Source: M3007 sp044226205 (GTDB lineage Bacteria; Bacteroidota; Bacteroidia; Chitinophagales; Saprospiraceae). Taken from it: 64,000 bases of DNA. This document shows positions 26,049 through 34,866 of this stretch, piece by piece (positions within the stretch are counted from its first letter, which is position 1; every line of letters begins with the position of its first letter). Under the pieces are notes generated by a model that was not told the DNA's origin, made no database searches, and saw only the letters and a list, made by a program, of their open reading frames with translations. The stretch spans positions 210,786 to 274,785 of the forward strand of contig JBGAHL010000003.1 of the NCBI GenBank assembly GCA_044226205.1, read 5' to 3'. The position numbers were made by a program, and so were the translations under genes.

Positions 26049-28085
26049 TTATTGTTTCACAAAATCACCTGCAAAAGCGCCGCTTTCGCTTACGATACGG
26101 ACGCGGTACACGCCGACCGGCAGCGTGGCAATGTCGAGGGCAAAGGTGTTGCCGTCGGCCACGGTTTCCGTGCGGACCAACTGTCCGTCAGCGGAGAAGA
26201 TCTGCACGTCCGACTGGCCGAGGCGCAGGCCGTTGTTGTTCCGTACGCTGATCAGCACGCGGTCGGCAGCCGGGTTGGGCGACACGCTGATCGAGGCGAG
26301 GCTGACAGCCGAAGGCTTGCGCACCACCGCGCGATTGTCGTCGCAGGAGACTGTGCCGAGCTGAACATCGTCCTGGCAGTCGGGATTGACGTGGTCTTTC
26401 ACCACAAACTCGTAGTCGGTCGTGCCATCGCCGGCCAGCGGGCCGATGACCACGGGTTGCGTGGTGGAGTAGGGGAAGTTGCCGTAGTTCTGGCCGTTGC
26501 CCATCACGTCGAAGCCTTCGTTGCCCGTGTTTTTGTAGCGGAAGCTGAGCAATGCGAAGAACTGACCGCAGACGCAGGGCGTGGTTTGCACCTTGAGTTT
26601 CCAGATTTTGCATTCGTCGCCCGGGCAGACCGGCGGTTCGAAGTTTTTGGTTTTGCAGCAGCCGGGGTTGTCGTTGATGCAGATTTTCACCCGGTCGGTA
26701 GCGCCGCCGTCGGTCGGGAAGTGTTCGATGTGCAGGGGCAGGTCGGACAGGTTGAAAGTGCCGAGGAAGGTCCCGCTGTTGGCCCAGAGGTCGAACTGGT
26801 CGTCAGACGGGTTTTGCACCTGGAAGTTGAGCCAGAGGTTGTAAGTGCCGTCGTCGTTGCAGTCGCCGGTTTCCACCACGATGTCATAAATCTTGCAGGG
26901 GGCGGGGGCGCAGTCGGGAGCCGGGAATTCCTTGACGCGGCAGCAGTCCGGGTGGTCGTTGATGCAAACTTTGACCACGTCGTTGGGGCCGTTGTTGTCG
27001 GCCGGGAAATGTGCGATGTAGAGGGGCAGTTGCGAGAGCGGGAAATAGCCGAGGTACTGGTTATTGGCCCACACTTCGTAAAAATCATTGCCCGGGTTTT
27101 GCACCTGGAAGTTGATCCAGGCCTGGTAAGTGCCGTCGTCGTTGCAATCGCCGGTTTCGACCGTAAGGTTGTACACTTCGCAAGCGGGCGGGTTGCAGTT
27201 GGGCGCGGTGAACTGTTTGATTTCACAGCAGTCCGGGTTGTCGTTGATGCAGACCTTGACGTAGCCGCCAGCGTTGCTGTTATTCGGGAAATTGGTGATG
27301 TGCAGGGGCAGGCTCGACAAGGGGAAGCTACCGAAATTCTGGCCGTTGCCGATCACGGTAAAGTTGGAGGTCGTCGGGTTTTGCACCTGGAAGTTGATCC
27401 AGATGTTGTAAGTGCCGTCGCTGTTGCAATCGCCGGTTTCGACCGTCAGGTCATAAATATCGCAGGGCGTTGCGCAATCGGGTACGGGGAATTCCTTGGT
27501 TTTGCAGCAATCGGCGTTGTCGTTGATGCAAACCTTTACTACGTCGTTGGCGCCGCCGTTGGGCTGAAAATTGGGGATGTAAAGCGGCAGGTCGCTGATG
27601 TTGTAGGTGCCGTAGAACGTGTTGTTGGTCCAAATGTCGAACTGGTCGTTTGTCTGGTTCTGAACCTGGAAATTGACCCAGGCTTCGTAGGAGCCGTCAT
27701 TGTGGCACTCGCCCGTTTCGACCGTCAGGTCGTAAATTTCGCAGGGTGCATTGGCGTCACAGGAGACGGTGCCGAGTTGTACAACATCCTGACAATCAGG
27801 GAAAACGATGTCGCGGACGACAAATTCGTAACTCGTCGTGCCATTGGCGGCCAGGGGCCCGAGCGTCAGCGGCACATTGCTGTAAGGGAAGGTGCCGTAC
27901 GCGACACCGTTGCCTTGTACTTTGAAACCTTCCTGTCCGGTATTGCTATACTGGAAGTTGAGGACAACGTAAAATTGGCCGTTGTTGCAGTCCACCACTT
28001 GCGCGGTGAGGTCGTAGATGTTGCAGTCTTGGGAAAAAACCGGCTGGGAAAAAAGCAGGATGGATAAAAAAAACAATAAACGCAT
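26049..28085 (-). CDS. Secreted Cys-rich six-repeat protein with T9SS domain (A-B-B-B-B-A)
   Basis: 678 residues. Signal peptide MRLLFFLSILLFSQPVFSQ. Six repeats of about 93 residues each begin C-x-IYDL. Repeats 1 (21-112) and 6 (492-584) are of one type, with QFYVVLNFQYSNTGQEGF or QFFALLSFRYKNTGNEGF and ending CQD-VQLGTVSCD. Repeats 2-5 are of another type (VETGDCNDDGTYQAWINFQV, VKVCINDNPDCCKTKEF). Paired cysteines probably form disulfides. A T9SS type A domain (ISVSPNPAADRVLISV) ends the protein. No known catalytic motif is present. It may be a surface adhesin or structural protein. Confidence 0.82.
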   Translation of the reverse strand: MRLLFFLSILLFSQPVFSQDCNIYDLTAQVVDCNNGQFYVVLNFQYSNTGQEGFKVQGNGVAYGTFPYSNVPLTLGPLAANGTTSYEFVVRDIVFPDCQDVVQLGTVSCDANAPCEIYDLTVETGECHNDGSYEAWVNFQVQNQTNDQFDIWTNNTFYGTYNISDLPLYIPNFQPNGGANDVVKVCINDNADCCKTKEFPVPDCATPCDIYDLTVETGDCNSDGTYNIWINFQVQNPTTSNFTVIGNGQNFGSFPLSSLPLHITNFPNNSNAGGYVKVCINDNPDCCEIKQFTAPNCNPPACEVYNLTVETGDCNDDGTYQAWINFQVQNPGNDFYEVWANNQYLGYFPLSQLPLYIAHFPADNNGPNDVVKVCINDHPDCCRVKEFPAPDCAPAPCKIYDIVVETGDCNDDGTYNLWLNFQVQNPSDDQFDLWANSGTFLGTFNLSDLPLHIEHFPTDGGATDRVKICINDNPGCCKTKNFEPPVCPGDECKIWKLKVQTTPCVCGQFFALLSFRYKNTGNEGFDVMGNGQNYGNFPYSTTQPVVIGPLAGDGTTDYEFVVKDHVNPDCQDDVQLGTVSCDDNRAVVRKPSAVSLASISVSPNPAADRVLISVRNNNGLRLGQSDVQIFSADGQLVRTETVADGNTFALDIATLPVGVYRVRIVSESGAFAGDFVKQ

Positions 28086-28211
28086 GGGAATAAAACTGGT
28101 TTGTGAGAAATAAGAAGGATGTATTTGAACAGGCGTTTCCCGGCGAATTCACCCAACAAGATACATTCAGCGCGAATGCGCTGCCAAGCCGGTCAAAATA
28201 ATTGTTCAGAA

Positions 28212-28244
28212 TAAAAAACGCCCCGTGGAAATAACCACGGGGCG
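28212..28244 (-). terminator. Terminator of the acyl-CoA dehydrogenase gene
   Basis: On the minus strand CGCCCCGTGG and CCACGGGGCG form a perfect 10-bp stem followed by TTTTTTATT. It lies 49 bases after the stop codon at 28293. Confidence 0.85.
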
Positions 28245-28292
28245 ACTGAACAAGCTTGCGTGTTTTAGATTGAAATTATCTTGAGATGGCTG

Positions 28293-30095
28293 CTAGAAAC
28301 ACCATCCGTTGTGCGTGCGCAAAGCCGCTGCGATTTGCTGGCGTTTGTCCTTGACATTCACGGGCGGGTACTTGGTGAAGCGTTTGACACCCATAAGGAA
28401 GGTTTTGAGCAAATCGCCGTCGGCGAAGGATGCCAGGGCATCCGTGGCATTTTTGGCGATACGCGCCGATGCGTCGTGGAAAAATACCTGCAGCATGGCG
28501 TCGTACACTTCCTGCGGTTGCGGTTTTTCCGTGCGCATGGAGAGTTTTTCAATGCGCAGCAGCATCGATTCGGCCACGTAGAGGTCGATGAGCATATCGG
28601 CGCAATTCATCAGGATCTCCTGCTCGTCCTTGAGGTTGAGTTTGCCGTCCATCTGCATTTTGGCAGCACCGCCGGCGCACATCAGGATGATCTTTTTAAA
28701 ATCGGCGATCGCTTTGTGCTCTTCTGCATAAGGGCCCTCGGTTTTTTCGAAAGAAGGCATGGACGCCAGTTCTTTCTGCACGGCCCAGGCCGGCCCCACG
28801 ATATCGAGTTGACCTTTCATGGCGCGTTTGAACAACTGATCGACCATGAGCAGGCGATTGATCTCGTTGGTGCCTTCGTAAATGCGGTTGATACGGCTGT
28901 CGCGGTAAGCGCGGGCGGCCGGGTATTCTTCGGAGAAGCCGATGCCGCCGTGGATCTGCACGTTTTCATCGACACAGTAATCGGTCGCTTCGGAGCCGTA
29001 AACCTTTAAAATAGAACACTCGATGGCGTATTCTTCGGCGGCTTCGAGCGTAGCCTGCCCGAAGGATTTGCCTTCTTCGGAGCCGGCGGCCTTGCGGTCC
29101 TGCATTTGTTCGGAAATGCGGTACATGGCGCTTTCGCCGGCGAAGGTCCGGATGGCCATTTCGGCCAGTTTGAACTGAATGGCTCCGAAATTGCCGATCG
29201 GCTGCCCGAACTGGTTGCGTTCGTTGGCGTATTGCGTCGCCATGTCGAGCACGCGCTTGCTGCCGCCGATGCACATGACGCCGAGTTTGAAACGGCCGAT
29301 ATTGAGTGCGTTGAAAGCGATCAGGTGGCCCTTGCCGATCTCGCCGAGTACGTTTTCCGCGGGAACCTTGACATTTTCAAAAAAGACCTGGCGGGTGGAG
29401 GAGCCTTTGATGCCCATTTTGTCTTCCTCGGCGCCCAGGGTCAGGCCCGGCGAATTGCGTTCCACGATGAAGCCTGTGAATTTTTCGCCGCCGATCTTGG
29501 CGAAAACGATGAAAAGATCGGCAAAGCCGGCGTTGGAAATCCACATTTTCTGCCCGTTGAGCAAGTAGTGCGAACCATCGGCGCTCAGGTCGGCGCGGGT
29601 TTTGGCGTTGAGCGCGTCGGAGCCGCTGCCCGGCTCGGTGAGGCAATAAGCCGCCTTGATATCGCCCGAAATGAGGCCCGGCAGGTAGTGCTGTTTCTGA
29701 GCTTCGGTGCCAAAATACAGGATGGGCAACATGCCGATGCCCGTGTGGGCGGCAAACGGTACGCTGAAAGAACCCATCGGGCCAAACACGTCGGTAATCA
29801 CCGTATTGGTGTTGGTGTCGAGTTCCATGCCGCCGTACTCGGCGGGCATGTGTGCGCCCAAAAGGCCGAGTTCGCCCATGCGTTTGAGCAGGGTAGCCGA
29901 GATGTTATTTTCCTGTTTTTCAATCTTTTGAGCGTTGGGGTAAATTTCCTGTTCGAGAAAATCCTGGGCCATTTTTTTGACCATCAGTTGTTCTTCGTTC
30001 AGGTCCTCGGGGATAAAAATATCCTCGGGACGGGCGTCGCGGATCAAAAATTCACCGCCTTTGAGTACATCGGATTGGACGAGCGTATCGGGCAT
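28293..30095 (-). CDS. Acyl-CoA dehydrogenase
   Basis: 600 residues. ACAD N-terminal helices (NEEQLMVKKMAQDFLEQEI), the FAD/substrate middle domain (AAYCLTEPGSGSDALNAKTR, GQKMWISNAGFADLFIVFAK), and the C-terminal signature (QIHGGIGFSEEYPAARAYRD, RINRIYEGTNEINRLL). A further helical C-terminal extension of about 150 residues is usual for the long Bacteroidota form, which resembles VLCAD in layout. It catalyses the first step of fatty acid beta-oxidation with electrons passed to ETF. A candidate promoter lies at 30359-30388, upstream of a large palindrome. Confidence 0.92.
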   Translation of the reverse strand: MPDTLVQSDVLKGGEFLIRDARPEDIFIPEDLNEEQLMVKKMAQDFLEQEIYPNAQKIEKQENNISATLLKRMGELGLLGAHMPAEYGGMELDTNTNTVITDVFGPMGSFSVPFAAHTGIGMLPILYFGTEAQKQHYLPGLISGDIKAAYCLTEPGSGSDALNAKTRADLSADGSHYLLNGQKMWISNAGFADLFIVFAKIGGEKFTGFIVERNSPGLTLGAEEDKMGIKGSSTRQVFFENVKVPAENVLGEIGKGHLIAFNALNIGRFKLGVMCIGGSKRVLDMATQYANERNQFGQPIGNFGAIQFKLAEMAIRTFAGESAMYRISEQMQDRKAAGSEEGKSFGQATLEAAEEYAIECSILKVYGSEATDYCVDENVQIHGGIGFSEEYPAARAYRDSRINRIYEGTNEINRLLMVDQLFKRAMKGQLDIVGPAWAVQKELASMPSFEKTEGPYAEEHKAIADFKKIILMCAGGAAKMQMDGKLNLKDEQEILMNCADMLIDLYVAESMLLRIEKLSMRTEKPQPQEVYDAMLQVFFHDASARIAKNATDALASFADGDLLKTFLMGVKRFTKYPPVNVKDKRQQIAAALRTHNGWCF

Positions 30096-30153
30096 GACTT
30101 GAGAATGAATAGTGATGAGTTGTTGGTTGAGGGGATGGTTGATGACGGTTGAT

Positions 30154-30335
30154 AAAAAAGGTTGATGAGGGTTGATAAGGTTTATAAGGTTGATAAAAGG
30201 AGGGTGGGTGCTCTCAGTTTTTTGGGAGTTGATGATGATGATGGTTTATTAGGCTGATAAGATTGATAAAACCCGAGAGCATCCACCCTCCTTTTATAAA
30301 CCTCATAAACCTTATCAACCCTCATCAACTTTTTA
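30154..30335. repeat. Long palindrome, about 60-bp arms
   Basis: The stretch 30096-30474 holds no gene. It contains arms at 30154-30215 and 30275-30335 that are inverted copies (GTTGATGAGGGTTGATAAGG against CCTTATCAACCCTCATCAAC, and GGAGGGTGGGTGCTCTC against GAGAGCATCCACCCTCC), separated by about 59 bases. A related partial unit lies at 63795-63835. Confidence 0.88.
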
Positions 30336-30358
30336 AATAACCCAGCGAAAGTTCGCTA

Positions 30359-30388
30359 CAAAAGTAGGTTCTTTTTCAACGTCCGCAA
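30359..30388 (-). promoter_or_regulatory. Candidate promoter of the acyl-CoA dehydrogenase gene
   Basis: On the minus strand TACTTTTG (30359-30366) fits TAnnTTTG, with TTG (30386-30388) 19 bases upstream. The predicted transcript would carry the whole palindrome 30154-30335 in its 5' leader. Confidence 0.5.
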
Positions 30389-30448
30389 GGGGCTTATGGT
30401 TTTGTTGACAAAATTTTTTTTGTGTCGTGTCGTAGCAGATCAATATGA

Positions 30449-30456
30449 TATTTTTG
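30449..30456 (+). promoter_or_regulatory. Candidate -7 element for the SIR2-like gene
   Basis: TATTTTTG fits TAnnTTTG and lies 18 bases before the ATG at 30475. This argues against the alternative upstream ATG at 30445. No clear TTG is found at the usual distance. Confidence 0.4.
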
Positions 30457-30474
30457 CAGCCAGACCCAATCCAT

Positions 30475-31593
30475 ATGAATAGTCCTTCGCCCCTTTCCGA
30501 CGCTTTTTGGTCCGATTTGCTCAAAGCCCTGCGCGCGCAGCAATGCGTGTTGTTTCTCGGCCCCGATGCACTGCCCGATCTGCCCCTTTTCGAGGCCCTG
30601 TGCCGCTACCTCGGCGGCGACCTCACCGCCGACCCGCCCCGACCGCCCGAGGATGTGCTGGCGGTGTATCCCAACGAAGAACTGTTTCTGTTCGCCAACA
30701 CGGGCGACCGCGCGGCCCTGTCGTTTCGGCTCGATGATTTTTACCGCGAACAGGAAAAACGCCTGGCGCCCGTGTACCGCCAGATCGCGGCATTACCCCT
30801 GCCGCTCGTGGTGTCGCTGCTGCCCGACGAGGGTCTGCACCGCGCGTTCGACGAGGAGGGTGTGCAACATCAGTTTGTGTGCTACAATTTCCGGGGCCGG
30901 GCGGCCGGCGAGCTGCGCCCGCCCAAACAGCGGCGCATGGTGTTCAATCTTTTCGGCAACGTCAACGAAGCCGATTCGCTGGTGCTCGACCACGACGACT
31001 TGTTTGGCTTCATCGCCGAGTTCCTCGGGTCCCGCAAATTGTCCGATACCCATGTAGTGGTGCAGGACATGCTGGGCAGCGGCAGTTCGGTGTTTCTGTT
31101 CGTCGGTTTTCAGTTTGACAAATGGTACATGCAGCTCCTGCTGCGCGCGCTCAACCCCGCCAAATTCAAGGCGCGGCAGTACGCCGTGAACCCCAGCGCG
31201 GCACATTCTACGCGTGTTTTCCTCAGCCAGCAGTTTAAAATGACTTTCGTGGACGAGTGGCAACCCGCCGATTTTCTCGCCGAACTTTCCCGCCGCTGGC
31301 AGGCCGACCAGTCGGCTTCCGCTGCCGAGGGCGGCAACCGCCCCACGCCCGCCCAGCTGCGCGACTGGCTCAAAAACGCCCAGACTGAACGGGTGCTCGA
31401 AGCCCTCGATGCCATCGCCCAGGCTGCGGCCGACAACGATTTGCAGCACCAGACTGCAATGCTCAGCGCCCGCCATAGCCGCCTCGAATTGTCGCTGCTC
31501 AAAGGCGTCATCTCGGCCGACAATGCCAAACTGGAAGCCAACCAGATCAACGACGCCCTGCTCAACCTCATCGCCCAACTGCCCCAGCCATGA
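30475..31593 (+). CDS. SIR2-like protein with C-terminal effector-associated domain (EAD11-like)
   Basis: 372 residues from ATG 30475. Residues about 15-230 resemble the SIR2-like fold (SIR2_2 type): QQCVLFLGPDALPDLPLFEA in place of the GAGxS loop, and SSVFLFVGFQFDKWYMQLLL as the late Rossmann strand. NAD-contact residues of classical sirtuins are not obvious, so NADase activity is uncertain. Residues about 291-372 (LRDWLKNAQTERVLEALDAI, MLSARHSRLELSLLKGVISA, NQINDALLNLIAQL) match the EAD11 death-fold-like adaptor family. It overlaps the nSTAND1 gene by 4 bp (ATGA), so the two products are probably made together and interact. Confidence 0.78.
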   Translation: MNSPSPLSDAFWSDLLKALRAQQCVLFLGPDALPDLPLFEALCRYLGGDLTADPPRPPEDVLAVYPNEELFLFANTGDRAALSFRLDDFYREQEKRLAPVYRQIAALPLPLVVSLLPDEGLHRAFDEEGVQHQFVCYNFRGRAAGELRPPKQRRMVFNLFGNVNEADSLVLDHDDLFGFIAEFLGSRKLSDTHVVVQDMLGSGSSVFLFVGFQFDKWYMQLLLRALNPAKFKARQYAVNPSAAHSTRVFLSQQFKMTFVDEWQPADFLAELSRRWQADQSASAAEGGNRPTPAQLRDWLKNAQTERVLEALDAIAQAAADNDLQHQTAMLSARHSRLELSLLKGVISADNAKLEANQINDALLNLIAQLPQP

Positions 31594-34328
31594 ACCGTTA
31601 CCCCGGCATACGCCCCTTCACCGCGGCCGAACGCCCGCTCTTTTTCGGCCGCGACGACGATATCGAACGCCTGATCCGCCTCATACGCGTGGCGCAGCTG
31701 ACCGTTTTGTACGGCCGCTCGGGCTACGGCAAAAGTTCGCTGCTGCAGGCCGGCGTGTTGCCCGTGCTGCGCGACGAGGGCGAGTTGCCGTTCAGCGAAG
31801 TGCGCATCGGGCCGTACAAACCCGGCGAATCGCCCACGCCCGTGCAGACCCTGTTGTCGGCCGCGCAGGCCCCCGGCGGCACGGCGCCCGATTCGCTTTG
31901 GCAGGCTTTCAAGCAACGCCAGCAGGGTGGGGGTGGCGATCGTTTTTTGTTGTTTTTTGATCAATTCGAGGAATTGTTTACCTACCCGGCGGAGCAAGTC
32001 CTCGCTTTTAAACAACAGCTCGCCGAAGCGCTGTACGCCCTCGTGCCCGACCGCTATGGCCGCGCGGCTACCCAATTGCCCGCCGCCGAACGCGCCGCGT
32101 TTTTTACGCCTTTTGAGCTAAAAGTCGTGTTCGCCATCCGCTCCGACCGGATGAGCCAGCTCAATACCCTGAAAGACTACCTGCCCAACCTGCTCCAGCA
32201 CAGCTACGAACTCGACGCGCTCGACGAAAAAGCGGCCACCCAGGCCATCACCGCACCGGCCGCCCTGCCGCAATCGGCGGGTTTCGCGACGCCGCCGTTT
32301 CAGTACCGCCCCGACGCGCTCTCGGCCATTATCGGCGCCCTGCGCGACGAGCGCGGCCGCGTGGAGACCAGCGCCCTGCAGATCGTGTGTCGCCACGTGG
32401 AAGACAATATCGTGGCGCGCTTCCAGATCGCGGAAGTGGGCGCCAACGACCTCGGCGACCTTCAGTCGGTCTTTGCCGATTTTTACAACAACACCCTCGC
32501 CACTCTGCCCGCCGCCGAACAGGCCGATGCCCGCCGCCTCTGCGAAGACGTGCTCGTGAGCCCCGAGGGCGTGCGCCTGCCCTTCGCTGCCCAGGCCCTG
32601 AACGCCCAGGGCTTTTCGCCCGGCCTGCTCGACGCCCTGGCCCGTGCTTCCCTGTTGCGCGTGGAGCGCGACGAGCAGGGGCGCATGCTCTACGAGATCG
32701 GGCACGACACGCTCGTGCCGCCCATCCTCGACGCCGCCAAACTGCGGCGGGAAGAGGAGGAAAAACGCCGCCTGCTCCGGGAGGCGGTGGAAGCGAAGCA
32801 TGCGCGGCAGGAAGCGGAGCGCAAACAGCGCCGCGCCTACCTGTTCACGGCGGGCGCCGTCTTGCTCACCCTGTTCGCTGTGGGGTCGTCTTATCTCGCC
32901 TACCTCAAATCGCAGGAAGCCAGCGAAAAAGCCCGGCTGGTACTCGAGAAAGAAGAGCAAGTGAAGCAGGCCGAGGGAAAAATTGCCGAAAAAACCGCCC
33001 AGGCTACCGATGCCCTGCGCCGCGCCGACGAAAAGGAAGCCGAGGCCAAAAGCAACTACGACGAGGCCCAGCGCCAGAAAACCGCCACGGCCGAGCAAAA
33101 ACGCCTGGCCGCCGAGGCTTTGGCACAGGCCCGCGCGGAGCGCCGCAATGTGGAAGTCGCCACCACAGGCATCGTGCAAAACCTCGTGGAAAACGCCGAC
33201 AAAAAAATCTACCACCTGGACTATGCCAACGCCGCCACGCTACTCAACGAGGCGTACGACCTCGTGCGCGACCGCGACGACGACAGCCCCCTGGCCCTTT
33301 ACCGCGACCCCGTGGCCTACGGGCTGCTGGAAATGGCTTTTTTCTATATGCACACGGGCCAATACACCTTTGCCCGATACGAACTGGAAACCGCCGGCAA
33401 ACTGTACGGCCAGTCTTTCCCGGAATTAGGGGGCATTGTGACCATCGACCAGCCCGGCAACCGCGATAAACTGAAACAAGCCTTCCTGCGTTTCCGCCCC
33501 GATCGCTACCGCGAACTCGAAGCGCGCTACTACCCCGACATGGTCAAAATACCCGCCGGGGAGTTTATGATGGGCTGCGATTCGACGATCGATCCTGATT
33601 GCCCGCAGGAGGAATTACCCTTACACCCCGTCCGCCTGAGCGCTTTCGAAATGGCGCGCACGGAAACGACCATGTGGCAGTACAACCTGTTTTGCCTGGC
33701 GACCAGCAGGCCCATCAGTAATTTTCACGATTCTTCCTGGGGTGAGCCGCGCGGGGATGATCCAGTGATTGGCGTCAGTTGGTATGACGCAGCCCTGTAT
33801 GCCAACTGGCGCAGTGTACAGGCAGGTTTGGAGCCGGTCTATGTTTTTGCTGATACAATTGGGAAAAAGCAGGAGGATTGGCAGATAGATACTCGTCTGA
33901 CCGCCAAGGGTTACCGCCTCCCCTCGGAAGCGGAGTGGGAATACGCGGCACGGGGAGGGGAGCGGCATGTTTACAGCGGCAGCAATGATTTGGAAGAGGT
34001 GGGGTGGTATAATATAAACAGCGGCGGTCGTACCCGCCCCACCGCCGGCAAAAAAGCCAATGCCTTCGGCTTGTTCGACATGAGCGGTAATGTGTGGGAG
34101 TGGTGTGAGGACTGGTATTCCTATGATTATTACAAGGAATGCTACAATCAGGGAGTGATTGTTGACCCGCGAGGGCCGGAAGAGGGAGTCCCCCGCGTCT
34201 TACGCGGCGGCAGCTACTGGGACGTTGCGCGGCTCTGCCGCTCGGCGTACCGCAACCTCAACCTCCCGGCGTTCGTCTACCGCTTCAATGGTTTCCGCCT
34301 GGCGGCGTCCTTCCAGGGAGGGGACTGA
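31590..34328 (+). CDS. nSTAND1 NTPase with TM, coiled coil and FGE-sulfatase sensor domain
   Basis: 912 residues. It starts with the typical NRYPGIRPFTAAERPLFFGR. Walker A is GRSGYGKSS (42-50) and Walker B FLLFFDQFEEL (119-129, D124, E127/E128). A winged-helix region ends with YEIGHDTLVPPIL (about 368-380). Then come a basic helix, a membrane segment (about 416-436), an Ala/Glu/Lys coiled coil (about 440-520), a helical TPR-like stretch (530-640), and an FGE-sulfatase/SUMF1-like domain (650-908: MVKIPAGEFMMGCD, YRLPSEAEWEYAARGG, NAFGLFDMSGNVWEWCEDW, RVLRGGSYWD). STAND proteins oligomerise on sensing a ligand. The FGE domain is probably a sensor (C-type-lectin fold), not an enzyme. It is the partner of the SIR2-like gene. 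Confidence 0.87.
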   Translation: MNRYPGIRPFTAAERPLFFGRDDDIERLIRLIRVAQLTVLYGRSGYGKSSLLQAGVLPVLRDEGELPFSEVRIGPYKPGESPTPVQTLLSAAQAPGGTAPDSLWQAFKQRQQGGGGDRFLLFFDQFEELFTYPAEQVLAFKQQLAEALYALVPDRYGRAATQLPAAERAAFFTPFELKVVFAIRSDRMSQLNTLKDYLPNLLQHSYELDALDEKAATQAITAPAALPQSAGFATPPFQYRPDALSAIIGALRDERGRVETSALQIVCRHVEDNIVARFQIAEVGANDLGDLQSVFADFYNNTLATLPAAEQADARRLCEDVLVSPEGVRLPFAAQALNAQGFSPGLLDALARASLLRVERDEQGRMLYEIGHDTLVPPILDAAKLRREEEEKRRLLREAVEAKHARQEAERKQRRAYLFTAGAVLLTLFAVGSSYLAYLKSQEASEKARLVLEKEEQVKQAEGKIAEKTAQATDALRRADEKEAEAKSNYDEAQRQKTATAEQKRLAAEALAQARAERRNVEVATTGIVQNLVENADKKIYHLDYANAATLLNEAYDLVRDRDDDSPLALYRDPVAYGLLEMAFFYMHTGQYTFARYELETAGKLYGQSFPELGGIVTIDQPGNRDKLKQAFLRFRPDRYRELEARYYPDMVKIPAGEFMMGCDSTIDPDCPQEELPLHPVRLSAFEMARTETTMWQYNLFCLATSRPISNFHDSSWGEPRGDDPVIGVSWYDAALYANWRSVQAGLEPVYVFADTIGKKQEDWQIDTRLTAKGYRLPSEAEWEYAARGGERHVYSGSNDLEEVGWYNINSGGRTRPTAGKKANAFGLFDMSGNVWEWCEDWYSYDYYKECYNQGVIVDPRGPEEGVPRVLRGGSYWDVARLCRSAYRNLNLPAFVYRFNGFRLAASFQGGD

Positions 34329-34438
34329 CCCTTCCGGTTCAATCGGTGAGCAAAAAAGCAAGTCCGGCCTGCCCGCCGCGAGCGCGCCCTGCGATAGCGG
34401 GCGCAGCCGCGACGGGTGGCCGCAAGGGGGAAAAGGGA

Positions 34439-34462
34439 TTCGGCGTAGCCGAAATTTTTTTT
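34439..34462 (+). terminator. Terminator of the SIR2-nSTAND unit
   Basis: TTCGGC-GTA-GCCGAA followed by ATTTTTTTTT, 110 bases after the stop codon. The rest of 34329-34866 holds no gene that I can support. Confidence 0.85.
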
Positions 34463-34643
34463 TGGGAATACGGGGACGTGGGTGAAATGCTTGATTTAGA
34501 ACCACCTGTATTCAAAATAGCTTGCTTCTACGAGCGAAACAGGGGCTGCGCGAGATCAAGCGGATGTGCTTCGGTTAATTATCTTAGCGAGTAAAAACTA
34601 GAGCGGAGGGTAGAAGGTGAAAGTTTTTGGGGTTTTAGCTTCG

Positions 34644-34814
34644 GATGTCTCCCTGCGGTCGACAGGACACGGCGCATTTTTTGGGCAAAACCTTATCAGA
34701 TTTCTCCCTGCGGTCGAAATTTTACCCACTGAAAAAATTTCGACCGCAGGGAGAAATCTGGGGAATATTGCCTTGTTTAATCGTTCCATGTCCTGTCGAC
34801 CGAAGGGAGACATC
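34644..34814. repeat. Nested palindrome
   Basis: Outer arms 34644-34669 and 34789-34814 (GATGTCTCCCTGCGGTCGAC against GTCGACCGAAGGGAGACATC) enclose an inner, perfect 27-bp stem at 34697-34723 / 34734-34760 (CAGATTTCTCCCTGCGGTCG and its complement). A half unit of the same family occurs at 63952-63980. Confidence 0.9.
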
Positions 34815-34866
34815 TGATCAAGTACAGTGTATTTGAAGTAAAAACCTGGGCAGCGTCAACATAATC

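Noticed and set aside
33535..34328. A genuine formylglycine-generating enzyme
   Set aside because: The domain is fused to a STAND NTPase and has no sulfatase neighbour. The catalytic Cys pair is not evident by eye.
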